Shown: piece by piece, positions 9,101 to 15,013 of the stretch
Position numbering within the stretch: the stretch's first letter is position 1
How the letters are laid out: each line of letters opens with the position of its first letter
DNA from: Elusimicrobiota bacterium
GTDB taxonomy: Bacteria; Elusimicrobiota; Elusimicrobia; UBA1565; UBA9628
Assembly (NCBI GenBank): GCA_016212795.1
Contig: JACRDT010000020.1
Location: 36,298 to 100,297, forward strand
Direction: 5' to 3'
DNA: 64,000 nucleotides
Program-made: the position numbers and the translations under genes
The notes under the pieces: model-generated
Told to the model about the DNA's origin: nothing
Database searches by the model: none
The model's input: the letters and a program-made list of their open reading frames with translations, nothing else

Positions 9101-9491
9101 CGCGCTCATGGGCCTCGACGCCGAGACCGGGGTCTTCATGCTCCTCTATCTGGACATGGCCTATTACGACATGGTCCGCAGGGGCCGCATGTCCACGGAG
9201 GCCGATCTCGAGGAGGCCGTGCTCCACGGCGCGGTCAAGAGGGTGAGGCCCAAGATGATGACGGTCGCCTGCGCCTTCATGGGCCTGGTGCCCATCATGT
9301 GGTCCTTGGGCACGGGCGCGGACCTCATGAAGCGCATCGCCGCTCCCATGATCGGAGGGCTCTTCTCGAGCTTCCTCCTCGAACTCCTGGTGTATCCTCC
9401 CGTCTTCTACCTGTGGAAATGGCATCACGAGATGAGGCACGGGACCGTGGATGTGACCAAGCTCCCCATCCCGGAGCTGAGGGGGCATTGA
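6198..9491 (+). CDS. cusA: CusA-type heavy-metal RND efflux pump
   Basis: The proton-driven inner-membrane pump (1,097 residues) of the CusCBA system. It begins one base after cusB. Family features: an N-terminal helix, a periplasmic porter domain, and TM4 carrying VDGAIVEVEN, close to the VDxAIV...EN signature of monovalent-metal pumps rather than the DFG...DG signature of Zn/Co pumps. It also has METTVVLKP in the porter domain and LMGLDAETGVFMLLYLD in the second membrane half. Relative to E. coli CusA there is extra sequence after the first membrane bundle (around 7690-7790). Specificity for Cu/Ag is inferred from this motif and the copper context. Confidence 0.94.
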   Translation: MIERLIAWSARNKFLVLLLTAAALAASYYCMRNSRLDAIPDLSDTQVIIYSRWDRSPDVIEDQVTYPIVTALLGAPKVKAIRGFSDFGYSYVYVIFQDGTDVYWARSRTLEYLSKILPQLPEGVRTELGPDATGVGWVFQYALVDHSGRHSLADLRSYQDWYLRYYLQSVPGVAEVASIGGFQKQYQVSLDPNALVAYNIPLMKVVDAIREGNNDVGGRLVEFAGTEYMVRGRGYAKSVEDIEDIVVGRSTGGTPVLVKSLGHVALGPEIRRGVADLDGGGDTAGGIVVMRVGENALNVIARVKAKLLEIKPSLPEGVEVVTTYDRSDLIERAISTLKEELVLELLIVSLVILVFLWHIPTAIIPIVTIPVSVLLTFIPMFLMGLTVNIMSISGIAISIGVLVDGAIVEVENAYKKLQLWIEGGRKGDFHEIRLKALQEVGPAVFFSLLVIAVAFMPIFTLVDQEGRLFKPLAFTKNMAMAMAAVLAITFDPAVRMLFSRMDFVSFKPAWLAWVFNQVTVGRYYPEEKHPVSRLLFKLYEPACRFVLRHPYKTIAAAGLLVLTTIPVYLRLGSEFMPPLNEGTILYMPTTLPGLSVTEARNLLEAQDRILKGFPEVERVFGKAGRAETSTDPAPFSMMETTVVLKPHDEWRPKRRWYSSWTPGMLQKLLRHVWYDRISWDELVADIDSKMRFPGVTNAWTMPIKARIDMLSTGVRTPIGIKIYGSDLAEIERIGTDLEGILKDVPGTRSVYAERTAGGYFVDFTLKRDQLARFGLTIKEAQMVIMTAIGGEPITTTVEGRERYTVSVRYGRELRDDLDKLKRVLVPTMGGAQVPLAQLADIGLKLGPAMIRNENGLLAGYVYVDVAGRDIGGYVKEAKEKAGRSLRLATGYSLQWSGQYENMARVKERLKVVIPLTIFIIVFLLHANTGSWAKTGIVMLAVPFSLIGAVWFLWGLGYNISIAVWVGMIALMGLDAETGVFMLLYLDMAYYDMVRRGRMSTEADLEEAVLHGAVKRVRPKMMTVACAFMGLVPIMWSLGTGADLMKRIAAPMIGGLFSSFLLELLVYPPVFYLWKWHHEMRHGTVDVTKLPIPELRGH

Positions 9492-9492
9492 C

Positions 9493-9999
9493 ATGGGCAT
9501 GAGGCGGGGCCTGACGTTGTCGCTGGCCGCCGCCATGGCCGGCACGGCGGTCTGGGCTCACCAGGGCATGAAGCACGCCGCCGCGCCGGAGGCTTCCCCC
9601 GCGGCCGGCTCCAGGGCGCTGGCCAGGATCAACGAGGCCTACCTGCGGCAGGTCAGGCCCATCTTCTTCGAGAAGTGCTTCGACTGCCATGGGAGCGGCA
9701 GGCCCCTGCCCTGGTACTCCCGCCTCCCCGGGCCCAGACAGCTCATCCAGTACGACATCCGGACCGCCAGGAAGCACCTGGACATGGGACGCGATTTCCC
9801 GTTCGGCGGGCACGCATCGCAGCTTGAGCATTTGAAGGCGTTGGAGGAGGTCCTCAAGGACGGCTCCATGCCGCCCTGGCGCTACCGCGTCATGCATCGC
9901 GGGTCGAAGCTGCTGCCGCAGGAGATCGCGGCCGTCTTGGCTTGGATCGACGAAGGCAAGAAGCTTCTTGAAACCAAAGAAGGAGGTCATGATCGATGA
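9493..9999 (+). CDS. Secreted haem-binding-domain (Haem_bd-like) protein
   Basis: A 168-residue protein with a signal peptide (MGMRRGLTLSLAAAMAGTAVWA). It has one c-type haem attachment motif, CFDCH, in the context RPIFFEKCFDCHG, and a downstream MPPWRYRVMHR that matches the MPPW region of the Haem_bd family. A candidate distal Met ligand lies there. It starts one base after cusA and overlaps the next gene by four bases (ATGA), so it belongs to the operon. A periplasmic redox role, for example setting the copper oxidation state, is plausible but unproven. Confidence 0.82.
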   Translation: MGMRRGLTLSLAAAMAGTAVWAHQGMKHAAAPEASPAAGSRALARINEAYLRQVRPIFFEKCFDCHGSGRPLPWYSRLPGPRQLIQYDIRTARKHLDMGRDFPFGGHASQLEHLKALEEVLKDGSMPPWRYRVMHRGSKLLPQEIAAVLAWIDEGKKLLETKEGGHDR

Positions 10000-10454
10000 A
10001 GATGAGGATGCTGGCGGCGGCGGTCGTTTCGGGAGCCGTGGCCGTATTCCTGGCCGGCCCCATGAGGGCCTCGGACGGCTCGGGGCATGAGGGACACGAA
10101 GGCCGCCACGGAGCGGCCATGGAGGCTGGAGACCGCCATGTGATGCCGTGCCCGGCCCACGTGGAGGGCTCCCAGGTCAAGGTGACCAATACGAAGGACG
10201 GGGTCGTCATCAATATCACGGCCAAGGACCCCGAGACGGTGAAGATGATCCAGGTCGCGGCCGCGCACATGGGCATGAAGCACGCCGGCTGCGCGCATTG
10301 CGGGCAGGGTGCGACGCCTGGGCAGAATAAGGCGAAGGCGGCCCAGGGGCAGGCCAAGGAAGCCACCTATGCATGTTCCATGGGCTGCTACAAAGGTCCC
10401 AACACCAAGGACGGTCGGTGCCCCAAGTGCGGGATGAACCTGGAGAAGAAATAA
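9996..10454 (+). CDS. Secreted heavy-metal-binding domain (HMBD) protein 3
   Basis: A 152-residue protein overlapping the previous gene by ATGA. A signal peptide (MKMRMLAAAVVSGAVAVFLAG) and a His-containing linker (HEGHEGRHG) come first. A middle domain (HVMPCPAHVEGSQ through MGMKHAGCAHC) follows, and the C-terminal HMBD reads YACSMGC ... KDGRCPKCGMNL. The HMBD variant, with TKDG in place of the usual PG before the CPxCGM, is the same as in the proteins at 465 and 984, so the three are likely paralogues. Last obvious member of the metal-binding operon. Confidence 0.84.
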   Translation: MKMRMLAAAVVSGAVAVFLAGPMRASDGSGHEGHEGRHGAAMEAGDRHVMPCPAHVEGSQVKVTNTKDGVVINITAKDPETVKMIQVAAAHMGMKHAGCAHCGQGATPGQNKAKAAQGQAKEATYACSMGCYKGPNTKDGRCPKCGMNLEKK

Positions 10455-10471
10455 CCCCCCTCGCAGGGGCC

Positions 10472-11092
10472 ATGAGCGGCCACGTCCCGCCGGCGCATCT
10501 GCATCTGCTGACGCCGCTCTACGACGTCCTCTGCTCGGCCATAGGTCTCGGCCGGGGCTTCCGCCGGGACATCCTGCGGCGGCTTGGGCTGACGGGCCGG
10601 GAGCGCCTCCTGGACGCGGGCTGCGGCACCGCGGCGTTGTTGGAGGTCCTCTTGGAGGACCATCCCGGGCTGGACGCGGCCGGCGTCGATCCTGACGCCC
10701 TGGCCCTGGCCATCGCCTCGGCCAAGCTGGGACGCAAGGGGCTCCGGCCGCGGCTCGAGCTGGCTTCCATGGGCCGCATGCCGTTCGAGGACGCCGGTTT
10801 CGACGTGGTGGTGTCCACCCTGGCGCTCCACCACGTCCCTCGCGACGAACGGGAGGGCTCGCTCAAGGAGTGCCTCCGCGTGCTCAAGCCCGGCGGCAGG
10901 CTCGTGCTGGCGGACCTCGTGGTTTCAGGGGAGGGGCCGGCGCGTTGGCTGCTGAAGGCGCTCTCCTTTTTCGAGGGACTCGAAGCCGAGGAGGGCGTCC
11001 TGGACCTGCTCCGCCGGGCCGGGCTAGGGGAGGCGCGTCCCGTAGGGCGGTACATGAAGCTCGTCGGCTTCTACGAAGGGTTCAAGCCATGA
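10472..11092 (+). CDS. Class I SAM-dependent methyltransferase
   Basis: A 206-residue Rossmann-fold methyltransferase. Motif I is LLDAGCGTAALLEVLL, followed by the acidic ribose-binding region AAGVDPDALALA, motif IV FDVVVSTLALHHV and post-motif VLKPGGRLVLADLVV. This resembles the UbiE/Methyltransf_11 group. The substrate is unknown. It begins 17 bases after the HMBD protein stop and may be the last gene of the copper operon, although nothing in it binds metal visibly. Confidence 0.82.
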   Translation: MSGHVPPAHLHLLTPLYDVLCSAIGLGRGFRRDILRRLGLTGRERLLDAGCGTAALLEVLLEDHPGLDAAGVDPDALALAIASAKLGRKGLRPRLELASMGRMPFEDAGFDVVVSTLALHHVPRDEREGSLKECLRVLKPGGRLVLADLVVSGEGPARWLLKALSFFEGLEAEEGVLDLLRRAGLGEARPVGRYMKLVGFYEGFKP

Positions 11093-11100
11093 GTCATCCC

Positions 11101-11129
11101 TTGACTTTTGCGGGTCCCGGTGTTAGAAT
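11101..11129 (+). promoter_or_regulatory. Sigma-70-type promoter of the toxin-antitoxin pair
   Basis: TTGACT (11101-11106), a 17-base spacer and TAGAAT (11124-11129), with TGT directly before the -10 making it an extended -10. The antitoxin ATG is 15 bases downstream, giving a very short leader. Confidence 0.75.
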
Positions 11130-11143
11130 ACAAAGAGAATACA

Positions 11144-11383
11144 ATGAAGACTCTCACGACCATCCGTTTGGACCCGGAGGACTACAAGGCCATCTGCGTC
11201 CTCAGCCGCAGGTTCAAGCTGAAGAGGGCCGAGGTCCTCAGGCGCAGCATCCATAAGGGCCTTGTCTTCCTCCTCAACGGCGAGGATGAGGATGCCCTCG
11301 TCGCCGGGCGCCTCGCCGATCGGGTCTCCGACGTGGATGGAGCGACCTACCTCGCGCAGCTCAAGAAAGAACTCGGGTCCTAG
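11144..11383 (+). CDS. Ribbon-helix-helix-type antitoxin
   Basis: A 79-residue protein. The N-terminus (MKTLTTIRLDPEDYKAICVL) has the beta-strand plus helix pattern of an RHH DNA-binding antitoxin, followed by RAEVLRRSIHKGL and an acidic C-terminal tail suited to toxin binding. It lies two bases upstream of a RelE-type toxin, the usual antitoxin-first order, and has its own promoter; autoregulation is expected of the family. A longer in-frame start at 11108 would lie inside the promoter and is rejected. Confidence 0.8.
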   Translation: MKTLTTIRLDPEDYKAICVLSRRFKLKRAEVLRRSIHKGLVFLLNGEDEDALVAGRLADRVSDVDGATYLAQLKKELGS

Positions 11384-11385
11384 GG

Positions 11386-11679
11386 ATGTCCTGGGGTTCC
11401 AGCTTCCATCCCCAAGCCGCGCAGGACCTCTATAAGCTCGCCAAGAAGAACAAGCCCTTGGGCAAGGCGCTCCTGGAGATCCACATTCCCAGGATCCTGC
11501 GGGCTCCGTATCATGCGGGACGCAGGAAGCACGGTTCCCTGGCGCATGTCTGGGGCTACGGCTTCGCGTTCCAAGGCGCCGCCTATCGCATCCTCTACAC
11601 GATCCATGCGGACTCCGTCCGCTTCCTGGCTTTCGGCGTCCATGATGTGGCCTACCGCAGGGCCGAAGGCCGAGCCTGA
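11386..11679 (+). CDS. RelE/ParE-superfamily toxin
   Basis: A 97-residue basic protein. FHPQAAQDLYKLAKK is the typical N-terminal helix and RRKHGSLAHVWGYGFAFQGA with YRILYTI is the RelE-type beta-sheet core. The family cleaves mRNA on the ribosome (RelE) or inhibits gyrase (ParE); the subgroup cannot be settled by eye. It starts two bases after the antitoxin stop. No mobile element is visible around the pair, so it may be a stable chromosomal module. Confidence 0.8.
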   Translation: MSWGSSFHPQAAQDLYKLAKKNKPLGKALLEIHIPRILRAPYHAGRRKHGSLAHVWGYGFAFQGAAYRILYTIHADSVRFLAFGVHDVAYRRAEGRA

Positions 11680-11720
11680 GCCTGGGTCAAGAACCATGGG
11701 AGCCTGCAGCCCAAGTGAAC

Positions 11721-11749
11721 TTGACCGATATACCATACTATGGTATAGT
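11721..11749 (+). promoter_or_regulatory. csoR promoter with operator palindrome inside the spacer
   Basis: TTGACC (11721-11726), a 17-base spacer and TATAGT (11744-11749). A perfect 9-bp inverted repeat TATACCATACTATGGTATA (11729-11747, centre C) spans the spacer and -10, so a bound repressor would block polymerase. CsoR family operators are similar TACC/GGTA inverted repeats. Autoregulation of the downstream csoR operon is the simple reading. Confidence 0.8.
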
Positions 11750-11787
11750 ATACGCCTTGGCGAAGGGTTCGCCGGAGAGGGGAAGCC

Positions 11788-12060
11788 ATGGAGAGCGGGA
11801 TCGGGGAGCGTGTCCGGAGGCTCAACCGGATCGAGGGGCAGGTCCGGGGCATCAGGAAGATGGTCGAGGAGGGCCGCTACTGCATCGACATCGCCCGCCA
11901 GGTCAAGGCGGCCCGCGCGGCCTTGAAGCAGGCCGGCATCGAGATACTCGACGGCCACCTGCGCACCTGCGTGACGGCCGCCATCCAGTCGAGGGACAAG
12001 GCCAGGATCGACGCCAAGCTCGATGAGATCAAGAAGCTGCTGGAGAGTTGGGAAGGCTGA
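11788..12060 (+). CDS. csoR: CsoR-type copper-sensing repressor
   Basis: A 90-residue all-helical protein of the CsoR/RcnR family. The copper-sensing Cys-His-Cys triad is present: Cys32 (RYCIDIARQ), His57 and Cys61 (GHLRTCV). The N-terminus RLNRIEGQVRGI is the family signature. Copper binding releases the protein from its operator. The gene has a good ribosome-binding site (GGAGAGGGGAAG) and heads an operon with the small Cys protein and the permease-HMA gene. Confidence 0.93.
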   Translation: MESGIGERVRRLNRIEGQVRGIRKMVEEGRYCIDIARQVKAARAALKQAGIEILDGHLRTCVTAAIQSRDKARIDAKLDEIKKLLESWEG

Positions 12061-12070
12061 GGAGGTTTCC

Positions 12071-12241
12071 ATGAAAGAAGTCCGGGTCAAGAAGGCCGGC
12101 GAACACATGTGCGGGCTGGCCGACAGGAAGAAAGGGTTCGAGGAGATGAAGTCCGCGGCGCGCGGCGCCAGGTTCATCTGCCGCGAGTGCGGGCGGTCCG
12201 CGTCGGACAAGGCCAGGCTCTGCGTGCCGGAGACGCTCTGA
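12071..12241 (+). CDS. Small zinc-ribbon-like Cys protein
   Basis: A 56-residue protein with GGAGG ten bases before the ATG. It carries HMCG near residue 13, FICRECGR near residue 36 and a last Cys at LCVPETL, compatible with one metal site. It lies between csoR and the permease and its stop overlaps the proposed permease start. A cytoplasmic metal-handling helper is a reasonable guess; no named family is recognised. Confidence 0.72.
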   Translation: MKEVRVKKAGEHMCGLADRKKGFEEMKSAARGARFICRECGRSASDKARLCVPETL

Positions 12242-13545
12242 CGGGAACGCTTCTCTCCGTAGGCGCCGGATTCTGGGCCGCTCTCGCGCAGATGGCGCCC
12301 TACCTGCTCTTCGGGTTCGCGGCGGCCGGGGTCTTGTCCGTGCTCGTGTCGCCCGAGGCCGTGGAGAGGCACCTCGGCGGGGCGCAGCGGCCGTGGTGGG
12401 CCGTGGTCAAGGCCTCGCTGTTCGGCGTGCCCCTGCCGCTGTGCTCGTGCGGGGTGATCCCGGTCGCTGCTTCCCTGAGGAATCACGGGGCCAGCCGTGG
12501 GGCGACGGTCTCCTTCCTCATCTCCACGCCGCAGACGGGCGTGGACAGCCTCATGGTCACCTACGGTTTCCTCGGCCCGGTGTTCGCCGCTTTCCGCGTG
12601 GTGGCGGCTTTCGTGAGCGGCGTCGCCGGAGGGATGGCCGTGGACCTTCTGGGAGGCGTGGAAGAGACGGGGGCCGCCGCCCTTCCGAGCGGGAAGGGCC
12701 GCGCTTCCCGGGAGTGGAAGCGGGGCGGATGGCGCGAGGCGCTCCACTATGGCTTCGTCGCTCTGCCCAGGGACATCGGTTCGGCCATGCTGATGGGCCT
12801 CGCGGTCGCCGGGCTCATCGGCGCCCTTCTGCCGCCCCAGTTCTTCCATGAGCTGCTGGGTCCCCTTGCCGCCAGGCTGGGGCCGGGCTGGGCGAATTTC
12901 GCGAGCATGCTGGTCATGATGGCAATCGGCATCCCGACCTACGTGTGCGCGACCGCCTCGGTGCCCATCGCCGCGGCCCTGGTCGCCAAGGGCGTGTCTC
13001 CGGGCGCCGCGTTCGTCTTTCTCATGACCGGCCCGGCGACGAACGCGGCCACGGTCGCCATGGTCTGGAAGACCATGGGCAAGAAGACCGCCTGGGTCTA
13101 CCTCGCCGCGATCGCGGCCATGGCCTTGCTGTCCGGGTGGGCTTTGGACATGGCTCTGCCGGATCTGCGTGTCTCCATGGGGGAGCACGCGCATCATGCC
13201 GGGAGCGGCCTTTGGGAGACGCTGAGCGGTTTGGCCCTTCTGGCCGTCCTGGGCGCGGCCGTGTTCCCGCCATGGCTGCGGCGGGCCGGGCTGCTGGCGG
13301 AGATATCGGGAGGGGGAACCTTGATGGAAAAGAAGGCCGAAGGGGCGGTCATCCTGAAGGTCGCGGGCATGACCTGCGGCCATTGCGTCGCGAGCGTGCA
13401 TAAGGCGCTCTCGGAGTGCGAGGGGGTCGAATCGGTGGAGGTGGACCTGGCCGCCGGCAAGGCCGTGGTGATGGGAGCCAAGGCCGACGCGGCGAGCCTC
13501 GTGAAGACCGTGGAGGGGCTCGGCTACTCGGCCGTGGTCGGATGA
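12238..13545 (+). CDS. SO_0444-type Cu/Zn permease fused to a C-terminal HMA domain
   Basis: A polytopic permease of the ArsP_1/SO_0444 group, recognised from APYLLFGFAAAGVLSVL, the conserved PLPLCSCGVIP motif and FLMTGPATNAAT. The last ~70 residues are a complete heavy-metal-associated domain with VAGMTCGHC. No ATG, GTG or TTG is available at the N-terminus. The best start is CTG at 12238, overlapping the upstream TGA as CTGA; the next ATG (12292) would delete part of the first membrane helix. An ATG at 13324, preceded by GGAGGGGG, could also give a free-standing CopZ-like HMA peptide. Copper export is inferred from csoR and HMA. Confidence 0.88.
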   Translation: MTGTLLSVGAGFWAALAQMAPYLLFGFAAAGVLSVLVSPEAVERHLGGAQRPWWAVVKASLFGVPLPLCSCGVIPVAASLRNHGASRGATVSFLISTPQTGVDSLMVTYGFLGPVFAAFRVVAAFVSGVAGGMAVDLLGGVEETGAAALPSGKGRASREWKRGGWREALHYGFVALPRDIGSAMLMGLAVAGLIGALLPPQFFHELLGPLAARLGPGWANFASMLVMMAIGIPTYVCATASVPIAAALVAKGVSPGAAFVFLMTGPATNAATVAMVWKTMGKKTAWVYLAAIAAMALLSGWALDMALPDLRVSMGEHAHHAGSGLWETLSGLALLAVLGAAVFPPWLRRAGLLAEISGGGTLMEKKAEGAVILKVAGMTCGHCVASVHKALSECEGVESVEVDLAAGKAVVMGAKADAASLVKTVEGLGYSAVVG

Positions 13546-13573
13546 TTTTCGTTGTCGCGTCGCAGGAATTTTG

Positions 13574-13582
13574 TGCTACAAT
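13574..13582 (+). promoter_or_regulatory. Extended -10 promoter of the peptide/radical SAM locus
   Basis: TGC-TACAAT is an extended -10; a weak -35 (TTGTCG at 13552-13557) lies 19 bases upstream. Transcription would start near 13590, about 45 bases before the peptide gene, giving it a promoter separate from the copper operon that ends at 13545. Confidence 0.55.
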
Positions 13583-13633
13583 CAGGACCAGTAGGGTTGG
13601 TTCGTCGGATATTCCTCAATGTGGGGGTATGTG

Positions 13634-13708
13634 ATGATCTTCGAAGAGTGCGACGACCGGGTCGTGGAGTTCACGGACAAGGCGCATTGCGAGCCCTGCG
13701 AGAAGTAG
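13634..13708 (+). CDS. 24-residue Cys-containing peptide, putative RiPP precursor
   Basis: A short frame starting ATG (or GTG one codon earlier) after a GGGGG ribosome-binding site at 13623-13627. The peptide begins MIFEEC, has an acidic middle and ends AHCEPCEK, with cysteines at 6, 19 and 22. It has its own promoter and is separated from a radical SAM/SPASM maturase gene by a strong hairpin, which is the standard layout of a peptide substrate and its enzyme. Its size is like PqqA. No known precursor family is recognised. An alternative is that it is a small metal-binding peptide unrelated to the enzyme. Confidence 0.6.
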   Translation: MIFEECDDRVVEFTDKAHCEPCEK

Positions 13709-13728
13709 AGTAGCGCGCGAGGCGGACG

Positions 13729-13786
13729 GCCCCGCGTGCCGCGCTCCGGAACGGTTCCGGGGCGCGGCCGCGGGGCTTCTCCTTGT
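13729..13786 (+). terminator. Strong stem-loop between peptide gene and radical SAM gene
   Basis: Arms 13729-13751 and 13755-13776 pair almost continuously (22 pairs, one G-T pair, one bulged T at 13737) around the loop CGG, followed by a pyrimidine-rich stretch TTCTCCTTGTT. It looks like a partial terminator. Such attenuators let a peptide gene be transcribed more than its maturase; that role is inferred. Confidence 0.75.
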
Positions 13787-13798
13787 TCGGGGGCGTGA

Positions 13799-14995
13799 AT
13801 GAAAATCCTGGACTGCGCCGTCAAGCCGAGCCGGGAGGGCTGGTGGCTTCACCACCTCAAGAGCTCCTACAAGGTCCGGATGAACGGGGAGGCCTTGGCG
13901 ACCCTGAAGGCCATGCTTCACAAAGACGGGAACGACGGGATGTCCCGGCAAGAGCGGCTCATCCATGACAAGCTCTCGGCCCGCGGGCTCGTGGCCCCCG
14001 GAGCGGGGGGGTCGGGCGGGCTTGACGTGCGGGACGCCAGCCTGTTCTCCACCCTCGAACTCGAGCTCTCGGGCGCCTGCAACCTCTCCTGCGGGCACTG
14101 CTTCGCCGCGCTCTCGGGCAGGCACATGTCCTCCGAGGTCCTGGAGCGCGCCCTGGAGGGGGCGGCCGCTCTCGGGGCGGTCACGGTGGTCCTCAATGGA
14201 GGAGAGCCCCTCCTGAGCCCGTTGTTCGGCCGGGCGGTGCGGGCGTCCCGCGCGGCCGGGATGAGGGTGGTGGTCATGACGAACGCCACCTTGGTCGACG
14301 CCGGCGTTGCCGGCCTCCTGGGGGACGCGGGCGTGGCCAAGGTCGTCGTGAGCCTCGACTCTTTCGAGGAGCACCACGACGGCCTGCGCGGCGCCGGGGC
14401 TTTCGCCGCGGCCGTGGCCGGCATCCGCCTGCTGGTCTCCGGGGGCCTGAGGGTGTTCGTCACCTCCATGGTCACGCGGGGAAGCGCCGCCGCGGCCGCC
14501 GACTTCGAGAGGTTCTGCCGGCAGGACCTCGGCGCGGCAGGCGTGCGTTTCTCGGCGGTCATGCCGATCGGCCGGGGGGCGTCCGCCGGCGGCCGGTTCG
14601 GCCTGCCGGAGGAGGCCCTCAAGAGCCTCGCGAAGGCCGGGCTGCTCGAGGACGACTCGATCCGGCGGCCGGCCGGCCCCGTGCCCGCGGCGGGGTTCGA
14701 CTGCGCGGCGGGAGTCGAGCAGTGCTTCGTGGCCGCCGACGGGCTGGTCTTCGCCTGCCATTACTTCCAGAACCTGCGCGAGCCCCTCGGGGACCTGGCG
14801 CGGTCTTCGCTGGCCGAGATCCACAAGACCGGCCCCGAGGGTTGCGCCGTGAGCCGTCTGGACTGGGGCGGGCTCGCGGCCTGCCGCGCCTGCGCGGCCT
14901 TCTCCTCCTGCCGGGGGGGCTGCCGGGCCAGGGCAAGGCTGCTTGCCGGGAGCTTCGACGCGCCCGATCCCGTGGCCTGCAGGATTCATCGTTGA
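13799..14995 (+). CDS. Radical SAM/SPASM peptide maturase with N-terminal RRE-like domain
   Basis: A 398-residue enzyme. Residues 1-75 resemble a PqqD-like peptide-recognition domain (GWWLHHLKSSYKVRMNGEAL). The radical SAM cluster motif CNLSCGHC (CxxxCxxC) lies near residue 97 and NGGEPLL follows. The C-terminus is a SPASM domain: GLVFACH (Gx4C), then CRACAAFSSCRGGC (CxxCx5CxxxC) and a final Cys near the end, enough for two auxiliary 4Fe-4S clusters. Such enzymes make thioether or C-C crosslinks in peptides. The adjacent 24-residue Cys peptide is the likely substrate. It is followed 18 bases later by a cysteine/cystathionine enzyme gene. Confidence 0.9.
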   Translation: MKILDCAVKPSREGWWLHHLKSSYKVRMNGEALATLKAMLHKDGNDGMSRQERLIHDKLSARGLVAPGAGGSGGLDVRDASLFSTLELELSGACNLSCGHCFAALSGRHMSSEVLERALEGAAALGAVTVVLNGGEPLLSPLFGRAVRASRAAGMRVVVMTNATLVDAGVAGLLGDAGVAKVVVSLDSFEEHHDGLRGAGAFAAAVAGIRLLVSGGLRVFVTSMVTRGSAAAAADFERFCRQDLGAAGVRFSAVMPIGRGASAGGRFGLPEEALKSLAKAGLLEDDSIRRPAGPVPAAGFDCAAGVEQCFVAADGLVFACHYFQNLREPLGDLARSSLAEIHKTGPEGCAVSRLDWGGLAACRACAAFSSCRGGCRARARLLAGSFDAPDPVACRIHR

Positions 14996-15013
14996 CCTGA
15001 AATGGGGGGGCTC

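Noticed and set aside
7176..9545. Long minus-strand open frame of ~790 codons opposite cusA
   Set aside because: The plus strand clearly encodes CusA. The antisense frame is rich in His/Asp/Gly/Arg with no motif, the usual shadow in GC-rich genes.
10456..10470. CCCC...GGGG hairpin between the HMBD gene and the methyltransferase as terminator
   Set aside because: Only four pairs, no T-run, and it overlaps the likely ribosome-binding region.
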